Part shown: positions 54,278 to 63,358 of the stretch, piece by piece
How positions within the stretch are numbered: the stretch's first letter is position 1
Layout: each line of letters begins with the position of its first letter
Source: Nemophila menziesii
Taxonomy: Eukaryota > Streptophyta > Magnoliopsida > Boraginales > Hydrophyllaceae
Assembly: GCA_029959085.1 (NCBI GenBank)
Contig: JARWIR010000031.1
Coordinates: 8,122,001 to 8,186,000, forward strand
Direction of reading: 5' to 3'
DNA: 64,000 bases
Translations under genes and position numbers: made by a program
The notes under the pieces: generated by a model
What the model saw: the letters and a program-made list of their open reading frames with translations, nothing else
Database searches by the model: none
What the model was told of the DNA's origin: nothing

Positions 54278-55586
54278 TGCAATCCGCGATAACGATGCCA
54301 ACAAAATTTCTATCCCCCTATGAGTGAGGTTAATTACGCACCCAAGAGAGTAATTCCACACAAAGATTTATGGATCATTCCAAGTAGTAAAGTAAATTTT
54401 TTATCATCTCCATAGGGATTGTAAAACTTATAGTATGTGTTTAATGACTTTGAATAGAATGGTATGTAACAAAATAATATATATTGGTTTGGGTTTCAAT
54501 AATTATTAATATAGGGATTAACTTAGGTAGGAAACTAGCCTGGGATGATCCAAGTTACCAAAAAACCAAAAGTTAGGCGTATGAGAAAAAGACGATGTTT
54601 ACTATTCACAGAATCGGGAATATAGATCCACTTAAGCCTCTACTTAATTCAAATTAGAGCGATGTTTACTATTCACAATAACCGTGACTCTAGATGACAC
54701 CTTTTTTTAGACAAAGTAGATGACACCTAAACCTCTCATGTATATCCTACATATTAATTTGGCACCAATGAATTTAACCCTCTAATATCTAGGTTAACCT
54801 TTAAATCCCCCCCCCTCTAGTGTAATTCGTAAACTACAACTAATAAATTACGTGCACTTTATAATGAAAAAAACATTATACAATATAATATAAAATAAGT
54901 ATAAATAAATATGAATTAAGAAAAAAGCCTCAATTCACAATTCTAGTGTTCATAAGAAATTGTCAAAAACCAATGAAAATAGTATTTCATCATGATTTGA
55001 TTATGATGAAGATGTTAATGACTTCTCCTTGCTTCTCGGCTGACTTTATCTTCAATTGGATTTAGATAATAAGGAGTGCAAAAGATTATTTGTAGTCTTA
55101 TTGTTCTAGATTTCTAACCAGGGTCACCCAGGTTTCAACCTAGTAAAAACCATGGCCCATTTTTTAAAATTGGATAGCTTGCGTCATTTCAAAGAAATGC
55201 CATGTTTACGGTCGCATAAACTAGACTTAATTGGCTATCCAATGGTGTATTAACCATCCTCTATTTTATTCCCAATAGTTCTCATCATCACTTTAAAGTT
55301 GGCACCATATTCGATAAAAATATACTTAAAATTAACAGGGTAAGACTTCCATCATATAAAGTATTTTCTAATATTAACATCATAACCATTAATTATATTG
55401 ATAAAATACATGCCATAAATTAACTATGTAGTCACTATAATTAGTTTTCACATGACATAAACACAGGGCATGTCTCATAATATGATTGGTATTGGACGAT
55501 CCAATATTAAATAACAGTATTTTTTCAATTAATATAGAGTTTACCGTATAATTTTTTAATAACATAAAGAAATGCAGAGAATTTTT

Positions 55587-58148
55587 TGCCCGAATCTTAT
55601 GAAGCATGCAACAAGAAGTTGAAAAGTTTGCGTGGGGTATGTTACCATCGACGTTTGTTTGAACGATTGTGTTATTTATTACAAAGAAAACAAAGACCTT
55701 GATAAGTGTCCAGTTTGTAGCGAGTCTAGATGGGACCCAAAGAAGGGTATCAAAGTACCGCATAAGAAGTTTCGATACTTTCCGATTGCTCCTAGATTAC
55801 AGCGACTATACGCTTCAAAGCACACCGCTGAAGACATGATTTGGCACCATACCGGTAACAGTGCCGATCCGGATATGTTGCGTCATCCGGTTGATGGTGA
55901 TAGTTGGAAGAGATTTGCAGCGCTACACCCTGAGTTTGCTAGTGAACCTCGTAACGTATATCTGGGTCTTGGAATCGATGGGTTTTGTCCTTTCTCTATG
56001 CAGAACAACTCGTATAGCATGTGGCCAGTCATATTAACCGTATATAACTTGCCCCCGTGGGTATGCATGAAGGAAACCACATTCCAGCTTTGTTTGTTGA
56101 TTCCGGGACCCCGTTCACCTAGTAAGGACATGGATGTCTTTCTTCGTCCTGTTATAGACGAGTTGGAAGAGTTGTGGGATAAAGGGATCGTTACGTATGA
56201 TGCCCACAAGAAAGAAGAGTTTACGATGAAGGTTTGTTTGTTGTCTACCACTAATGATTTCCCCGCTAGGTCATACACTTCCGGATGGTCGGGTCAAGGT
56301 TACAAAGCTTGTCCCGAATGCATGGATCATACTCCGTCATTGAGTGTGAACAAAGGGATTGTTTACTTTGACCATAGACGTTGGTTACCTGCTATACATC
56401 GATTTAGAAGCGAATGTGTTTTGTACAAGGAATCCGATGATAGGCGCCCACCGAAGAAATATAGTCCTGCAAGTATTCAGACACAGTTAGATGGGCTTCC
56501 CATTGTGTTTCCCGGTAAACACAAGGATTTTGGGGGAAAGATCGTGAAGCAAGATGTAAATCGACGATTCAATTGGAAGAAAAAGAGTATTTTCTATCGT
56601 TTACCGTATTGGTCTGAAAACTTGTTGAAACATAACATTGACGTTATGCATTGCGAGAAAAACGTGTGTGATGCTCTGCTCGGTACAGTTATAGGTCTTG
56701 ATGGGAAAGTTAACAAAGATAACGTGAAAGCGAGACTGGATCTTGAGAAATTGAAGATTAGAAAAGAATTGTGGTTGACTGAGAGAAATGGTAAAAAAAT
56801 ATTGAAACGGGGAAAGTACACTCTAACACCGGAAAAGCGCACTATTTTTCTTGACTGGCTGAAGGCACAGAAGTTTCCCGACAGTTTTGCATCTAGTATG
56901 AGAAACAATGTTCAAAGTGATACGGGTAAGATTATCGGCATGAAATCTCATGACTGCCACGTGATGATGCAATATCTTTTCGTGGCTAGTCTCCCCGGGC
57001 TTATTGAAGACAAAGCGATTAGTGATGTGTTTATTGGGTTAGCGAATGTGTTTAGAGTCGTTTGCAATAAAAATCTAAGCAGGAAACAGTTAGTATCGGG
57101 AAAGAAGAAAGTGGTTGAACTTATGTGTAGGCTAGAAATGATTTTACCTCCCGCGTTTTTTGATATAATGATCCACTTGATGATACACTTATACGATGAA
57201 GCATTGCTTGGTGGCCCGGTCCAAATGCGGTGGATGTACCCATTTGAAAGGTATTTGAAAAAGTTGAAAGAGTATATCCGAAATCCGGCTAGACCAGAGG
57301 GTTCAATAGCCGAGGGGTACATTGCGGAAGAGACGTTGAATTTCATATCAAGATATCTTAGTGAAGAAAAAACAAGATTCAACAATCCAGGCAGATACAA
57401 CGAAGCACCGCTGGTCCCAAAAGAGCTATCGGTTTTCAATTCCCAATGCACTCCAGTTGGCAAGATAGAGTACGTTTCTTTACCGTATAAGGAGAAGGAG
57501 CACATAAGTTGGTATATTTTGCATAATTGCGACGAACTCGAAACATACATGACGTAAGTAAATATTATTATCTTATATGAATATATATTTATATATTTAT
57601 ATATATATTTACATATTTAAATATTTATATATTTATATATATATATTTATTTATATATTTATATATTTATATATTTATATATTTAAATATTTATATATTT
57701 ATATATTTATATATTTATATATTTATAAATTTATATATTTAAATATTTATATATTTATATATATATTTATATATTTATATACTTATACTCATTTACAATT
57801 ATAGTGAACACAAATCAACACTTACGGGAACGAGAGATGAAATAGATATTACGCATCGTCGAACGTTTAAGGAATGGTTTTTGGAAAAGGTATGTAATTT
57901 TAGGCATTGGTTTAAAACTTATATATTTATTATCAAAGTACTAGCTATTATTGTTGTATATTAGATTCATGGAATGCATTCACGTGGCGATCCATTAGCT
58001 ACCACCGAGATGGTGTCCTTGGCAAACATGTCTTATGGTTCGGTGCATAAATATGATTCATGTGTTGTGAACGGTGTCAAGTGGGTAACTAAGTCCAAAG
58101 GAGAGAAAAGAGTGACGCAGGATTACGGAGTGTGTTTTAAGATATAGG
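55587..58148 (+). pseudogene. CACTA-2 TNP2 transposase, 5' and 3' truncated
   Basis: Three exons: 55587-57553, 57805-57889, and 57965 to a break near 58134. It opens LPESYEACNKKLKS, then shifts frame near 55625 into GYVTIDVCLNDCVIYYKEN. Counting from the GTG at 55632, landmarks are CPVC (26-29), GIDGF with a candidate catalytic Asp at 116, NDFPA with Asp 209, the CPEC knuckle (227-230), and HNIDVMHCEKNVCD (335-348). DUF4218 runs from about 440 to the exon end (LPPAFFDIMIHL, GGPVQMRWMYPFERYLK). Exon 3 starts the DUF4216 region (VNGVKWVTKSKG, VTQDYGV) but breaks off into the 28-bp repeat and meets a stop at 58146. The N-terminus, apart from the exon at 9952, is lost. The main exon is otherwise open, so decay is recent. 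Confidence 0.9.
57575..57790. repeat. TATATTTA-type microsatellite in TNP2 intron
   Basis: Imperfect TATATATTTA/AAATATTTAT repeats fill the intron between the first two preserved exons. CACTA-1 has a short unique intron of about 65 bp here, so the repeat expanded within CACTA-2. The open frame over it (Ile/Tyr repeats) is an artefact. Confidence 0.85.
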
Positions 58149-58678
58149 GACCTATTTGCAATATGTTTGATTTGTATGTTTAAGGACTAAAATGCAGTTT
58201 TGTATGATTAAGGACTAAAATGCAATTTTTTAGAAAGATAGAGGACTACAATGCAATTTTCAAAAAAAAATAGGACTTAATTTCAAATTTAAAAAAAATG
58301 GACAAAAATGGTTTTTTTAGAAAATTAGGAATTATTCGCATTTTTTAAAAAAGTTGGATAAAAATGGAAATTTTAAAAAAATATGGGACTTATTTGCAAA
58401 TTTTAAAAAAATATGGACTTATTTGCAAATTTTAAAAAATCTGGACTTATTTGCAAATTTTATTTTTAAAATTTGGAAATATTTGCAAATTTTAAAAAAT
58501 TTGGACTTAATTGCAAATTTTAAAAAATTTGGACTTATTTGCAAATTTTAAAAAATTTTGGACTTTTTTGCAAATTTTAAAAAATTTGGACTTATTTACA
58601 AATTAAAAAAAAATTTAGGACTTAATTGCAAATTTTAAAAAAAATTAGACTTATTTGCAATTTTATGAAATTTTATAG
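58144..58678. repeat. Tandem repeat GGACTTATTTGCAAATTTTA, about 28-bp period
   Basis: Roughly 15 imperfect copies of GGACTTATTTGCAAATTTTA plus an A/T run, more diverged at the left (GGACTAAAATGCAATTTT), lie between the broken TNP2 exon and the ORF2 start. The period makes false frames over this stretch. A related repeat lies before ORF2 in CACTA-1 (4440-4672). Here it abuts the DUF4216 break, so a deletion has removed everything that separates the two in CACTA-1. Confidence 0.9.
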
Positions 58679-60305
58679 ATGGCTGCTGTCATGGGTAGGA
58701 GTCACGGTGGAGACGAGAGGGGTAACGATCCCCCGAGGGGTCCACCACGTTCGAATGCTGATTGTAACCAACCATCGGGTAATAAAAAATTCAATTAATG
58801 TTTATGTATTACTTAAAAAAATATGTAGTTACTAAATATTTTTCACTAAAACAGGTGAACGTAAAAGAAGGAGACCGAAAGCTGCCACCTCTATCCGGAC
58901 AGCTCAGGAGACCCTGAAGAGAGTCGGCTGGCCCATTCCAGTTGACTTTTCTGTCATAGACGGCACCTGGAACTTCGTGGGCGAGTATAGCAAACACGTG
59001 GGTCAGGTGGCTGGTAATGCTGTTCGAGATGCTATTCCCCTGTGCTACAAACAATGGTCAGATGTTCCCGACCATAACAAAGGGGTAGTTTTGCAGCAAC
59101 TTCATCAATTTTTTGATTTGGAGGAGTGGAGGAGGCGAGGCGATTGGGAAGATATCACTAAGAGATTGACTACGATGACATCTGGAGCCTACAGGCGATA
59201 CAAGTCGGATTTGAAGAACGACTATTACTACACGGGTGAAAATCCTCCAGATGTTGACCCGGTGATTTGGGAGGCGACGAAGAAGATGTTTGATGACTTG
59301 GCGAAACAGGTAGAAAAAATAATTTAATAATTATTTTATACATTTTTTTTAATTAATTTTATAACTACTTCTTTTTTATTTGTAACAGAGTCAGGCTGAT
59401 ATAAACAAGAAGAATCGAGAGCAGCACACAGTTCCGAGCAAGGCGGGGTCAAGGAACTGGTCACAGACCCGGGAGGTGATTATTGAGGTATAAGTTTTAA
59501 AAATTAAAATATAATTTAGTATTTAATTTAATTGTTAACTAATTAAAATTTGTTACTGTATACTGTCCAAGGGAAGCTGAAGACGGTGACGAAAGAGTCG
59601 TTGACTTTTACAGATGACGAGACCCAGGAGGAGATGGAGCTTCCTCCTTTAAGCGGCTATTTCGACCACCTCTCCTATGATGCTGCTACAGATAGCTGGC
59701 ATGACGAGCGTTTCGAGAAAGCTAGTGTAAGTTTTTTTTTAAAATTGATTTAAATTAATTTATTATTTTAAATTTATTTTTTTATTAATCTAATTTATTT
59801 TTAAATTGAAATCTAATTACAGGGTGTTCTTCGGGAGAAGATGAAGAAGAAGGTTGTGCAGGCCGGAGCGGAGGGAGCTGAAGTTAGCATCCAGGAGCAG
59901 ATGGATGCCATGCTCGAGACAATAATGGAGGTCCTACACCCACCTAAGACTAAATACTGGGTGCCTACCATTGGTCCGGTCCGGAAACGATCCAGGACTC
60001 CTACACAGCCGGACAGGGAGAACGATGAGCTGCTTAAGGCGGTTCTGGATGGGATGAACGAGCTTCGCGCGTCTCAAAATCTTCCACTTATACCGGATCC
60101 ATCCTCCGCATCACCCGGGCCCACAGCTTCTTCTAGTCGGCCGAGTCAACCCCCGAGCATGGCAGACACTCTCTTCGAGGCATTAAACGGGATGAGAATC
60201 GCCAATGGAATGCAGCCGATCAGCAAACCCGGGCCCACTAGACGAGACGAAGAGAGAGAAGATGAGGAGAGAAGAGGAGATGAAGAAGATCGTGGTGACG
60301 ATTGA
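58679..60305 (+). CDS. CACTA-2 ORF2, Ptta/En/Spm-type second transposon protein
   Basis: Predicted exons are 58679-58778, 58855-59309, 59389-59487, about 59571-59726, and 59823-60305, encoding around 430 residues. It starts MAAVMGRSHGGDERG right after an AG, as in CACTA-1. Exon 2 holds the family core (VGWPIPVDFSVIDGTW, EYSKHVGQVAGNAVRDAIP, GDWEDITKRLTTMTSGAYRR). Exon 4 has ELPPLSGYFDHLSYD. The C-terminus is Pro/Ser-rich, then charged (RRDEEREDEERRGDEEDRGD). Proteins of this family probably bind the subterminal repeats (here TAGCGACGA/TCGTCGCTA) and act with TNP2. Splice phases fit except for the third intron, where a plain GT-AG choice (AG at 59570-59571) is one base out of frame, so either a variant splice site or a one-base mutation is present. 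It is the only near-intact gene in the window. Confidence 0.75.
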
Positions 60306-60618
60306 GATTTTTATTTATTTATTTGGTTGTTTGGTTTGTAATTTTAAGAATTTTACGTTTATTTCGTATGTTTGACTTGCATTTTGACTTTGACTACGTT
60401 TGACTTTATTTCACGTTTAGTATTTGAATCGATTTATCGTATTTTATATGTATTTTTGGATTTTTATTTATTTATATTTTTGCATTATATTTAAAATCAA
60501 AATAATAATAAAATAGTAAAATATAAAATATAAATAATAAACAATAAAATTTAATTAAAAATTAAAATTATATAAAAAAATTTAAAATAATGAATGATTT
60601 TCGACAAAAAAAAAAATA
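60306..60618 (+). other. 3' flank of CACTA-2 ORF2
   Basis: This non-coding AT-rich DNA begins with several TTTGACT/TTGACTTTG motifs (60368-60412), matching the denser cluster at 6728-6817 in CACTA-1. It probably contains the 3' UTR and polyadenylation region. No gene is seen. Confidence 0.5.
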
Positions 60619-61082
60619 TTAGCGACGATAAATTTGTCGCTAATATGTTGTCGGTAAAGAAATAAAAAAAAAAGAAAATTCAATTAATAAAATTTAGATA
60701 AAAAATAAAGAAAAATTAATTACCAGATTAGCGACAACCATTCGTCCCTAATATGTTGTCGGTAAAGAAATAAAAAAAAAGAAAATTCAATTAATAAAAT
60801 TTAGATAACAAATAAAGAAAAATTAATTACCAGATTAGCGACGACCATTCGTCGCTATCATGTTGTCGCTATTGTAGGTTTCGCGACGCCTTGTCCTCGT
60901 GGTTAACACTCTGAGTGATTAGGGACGAAATCACAATTATTCGTCGCTAAACTCAAATTAGCGACGCCAGGATAGAGACGACAGGTTAGCGACGAAATTT
61001 CGTCGCTAAACGGAAATAGCGACGATTATGCCTGGAATAGCGACGACGCGTGTCGTCGCGAAATCAGGCGAATCCAGTAGTG
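60619..61082. repeat. CACTA-2 right subterminal repeats and terminus
   Basis: Many TAGCGACGA / TCGTCGCTA motifs lie in both orientations, ending GCGAATCCAGTAGTG at 61082. A stretch of about 85 bp is directly duplicated with a period of about 112 bp: GTTGTCGGTAAAGAAATAAA occurs at 60647 and 60759, each copy running to CCAGATTAGCGAC (60723-60735 and 60831-60843). Confidence 0.9.
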
Positions 61083-61085
61083 GTT
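61083..61085. repeat. 3-bp target duplication (GTT), right of CACTA-2
   Basis: GTT follows the terminal TAGTG and precedes AGGTGGTTGTGG. It pairs with the GTT at 8892-8894. Confidence 0.8.
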
Positions 61086-61310
61086 AGGTGGTTGTGGTGG
61101 GGGTGGTGGTCGGAGATGAGGTGGTGGTCGATGGAGAATTTATGAGGTGGTGGTGGTCGGCTTTTATAATAAAAAAAAATATATATAATGAATATTATAT
61201 AATAAAAATAAAAAATTAAAATTACATTAAGGGTAATAGTGGAAAGTAAATATGACAATCATTTTTCCGGAATAAAATTTGAGAATTCGTAATTAATTGG
61301 TTATTATCCT
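61083..61310. mobile_element. Foldback element copy 1, outer right arm
   Basis: The sequence continues exactly where 8894 left off when compared with foldback copy 2 (21384 onward): AGGTGGTTGTGGTGGGGGTG, ATGGAGAATTTATGAGGTGG, TTACATTAAGGGTAATAG, GTAATTAATTGGTTATTATC. It ends at about 61310, where array sequence starts. Confidence 0.85.
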
Positions 61311-61994
61311 ATTTTTTTATTTCAAAGAAAAAAATTAGCTTATGTAATTATTATTTTTGTATCAAAGCAACTATAATTTATTGGAAGATATAATTGTATA
61401 TTAAGAAAAGGTAACAACATCAATATTTAATATTTAAAGAATAATCAATAAATTTATGTTCAATATTTTCTGTATTTTTTGTGATAAAATAAATTTATTT
61501 AATCGTCATGTTTCTTTTACTTAAAAGACAAACATGATCGTATGTAAACCATAATTTACCAATACACATTAAGTACAATAATTATTTTTTACGAATACAA
61601 GAAAACATAACTGAATCTTATCCCAATCCATACACGCTATACACAGTATTCTAAATTTTGGTTATCCTTGCATGTTGGATATCCTATTTTCACATAGTAC
61701 ACATAGGTTTGATGCCCGTCAATGAAGCAAAACTTATTTTAAAGGCTTAGATATGGGATCTTGGTTTGTTTCCATGTTAATATAACATAATTTTTCGTTT
61801 TCCATGACCCATAAAAGGAGAACCTTGAATCTTGAACAACACACAATGAAATTTGAATTAATTTTTGATTAAAATGTGTGCAAGCTAAACACAATAAATT
61901 TTATATAAGCATAAAAACTATGTACAAGAAATTAAAAATCATGAACCACAAACTTAAATATATTTTGGTATATGTTAATATAATAAAAAATAAT

Positions 61995-62220
61995 GTTTAC
62001 CGTAACCTTAACCTTACATTTAAACCTTAACCTTGACCTTACATTTAAACCTTAACCTACACAATACGCTTAAACTTATCACTAATGCGTACACTTTACC
62101 TTAAATTTTGAACTTTAAACTTGAAACCTAACTTTCATCATAACTTTAAACTTAACCTCAATTTAAACATTTATCCTAACCCTAACCTTATTATTACACT
62201 TAAGGTTTAAACCCCAATTC
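61995..62220. repeat. Short telomere-like scrap T6a
   Basis: CCTTAACCTTACATTTAAA-type repeats with CCTAACCCTAACC at 62173-62185. It corresponds to the shorter scrap at 22298-22360 and to the left border zone of T4. Confidence 0.75.
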
Positions 62221-63358
62221 TAATCTAAACCAGATGAAAATTGATTGTCTTGATATTTGATCATCTGTGACAAATATTAGTACATAAAAAAGACGGGTGT
62301 GATCGCTTTAGAGCCCTTAAATCTCTCAACATAAAAGATGGCTCAGATTTATCCCTTTATATTGCTTCAAAAACATATAATTAATTTTATGGGACCTTAT
62401 ACTATTTAATTATATGTTATATTTATATTTAATATATTTGAAAATCTCATAAAAATCGTATTTTATAGTTATAATTCCATAAAATAAATGTTTTAATGTG
62501 GTTTATCTAATTATACTTATCTACTTACATAACAAGTGTTGATCAAAGCTCGTGAATCGATAGTATTAAGCATGTTTAATAGTATTAAGCATGTTTTTAT
62601 TAAACAGATCTGATCATCTACATAAAAGATGATCAACATCGTCTACACTCCTTGAATTCACTTAATGGATTTATTTTTCTATATTTGCACATATTTTTTT
62701 TTCAAACAAAAAAAATTACATCTATAATTATTAACATATAATTATTATTTTTACGTCGAAACAATTACAATTTATTGGAATATATAATTGAATATTAAAT
62801 AATTTTTTAATACATTTACATTCAATTTTTTATGTGTATTTTTATTATGGTTGTGATTTTTTAAATTATTTAGCTTTTACCACTATATATGTATATGATA
62901 AAATATACTTTTTTAAACGTTAGGTCTCCTTTACATAAAAGAGGAACATGTCTGTGAACCCTTAATTTACTAAGTCTCAATAATGGAAATAATTTTTTTT
63001 TACTAAGAAAAGAAATCTTAATTGTCTCTTATCCCACTCCATTAGACATTTGTTGGATATCTGAAATTTACCAAGGATACTTATGTTTAATATTTGTCAA
63101 TGGGAAAAAAACTTATTTTAAAGGCTCACATAGGAAATCTTGGTTTGTTTAATACAACACACGTTTTCTTTTTCATAACCCATAAAAAGTGAACAACAGT
63201 CTTAAACCACGAACAATAAAATTTAAATAAAAAAAAATTCATGAAAGTTAAATACAAAAAATATTTCTTAAGCATTAACCAAATGTGTACAAGAAATTAA
63301 AAATCATGAACCATAATATTAAAAATATTGGGATATGTGTTAATATAATAAAAAATCA

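Larger units (their letters stand above)
48191..55586. repeat. Tandem unit 7 (beta type with alpha-like head)
   Basis: ACAAATCCTATAGAGTTTTA (48779), AT tract (49243-49286), GTTGGAGAGAAATATGAAAT (49637), the same shortened junction as unit 5 (ACATAAACGAGGGTTGAGTA at 50595), GCTTCTGGATTTCAAAAATC (51335), array T5, post-array segment, then AAATGCAGAGAATTTTTT, where CACTA-2 resumes at about 55587. No host gene is visible. Confidence 0.75.
8895..61082 (+). mobile_element. CACTA-2, split by a 45-kb tandem array
   Basis: The left terminus CACTACTGGATTTGC at 8895 is matched by the reverse complement of the right terminus (CACTACTGGATTCGC) at 61082. Subterminal motifs at both ends are of the TAGCGACGA / TCGTCGCTA class. 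Coding order is consistent: transposase first exon (9952), the rest of TNP2 (55587-58148), ORF2 (58679-60305). Element sequence stops at about 10041 and resumes at about 55587; everything between belongs to the tandem array. Part of TNP2 between its first exon and the LPESYEACNKKLKS segment is missing. TNP2 also has a frameshift and lacks most of DUF4216, so the element is not autonomous. Outer flanks and the target duplication support one original insertion into a foldback element. Confidence 0.8.

Noticed and set aside
56948..57550. 200-residue minus-strand frame inside TNP2 (also 55883-56278 and 56594-56908)
   Set aside because: Antisense shadows of a well-supported transposase exon.
57577..57804. 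Ile/Tyr-rich frame
   Set aside because: It is a translation of the TATATTTA microsatellite in a TNP2 intron.
58354..58551. Frame with repeated NFKKIWDLFA-like peptide
   Set aside because: It is a translation of the 28-bp tandem repeat before ORF2; no protein family features and no conservation in CACTA-1.
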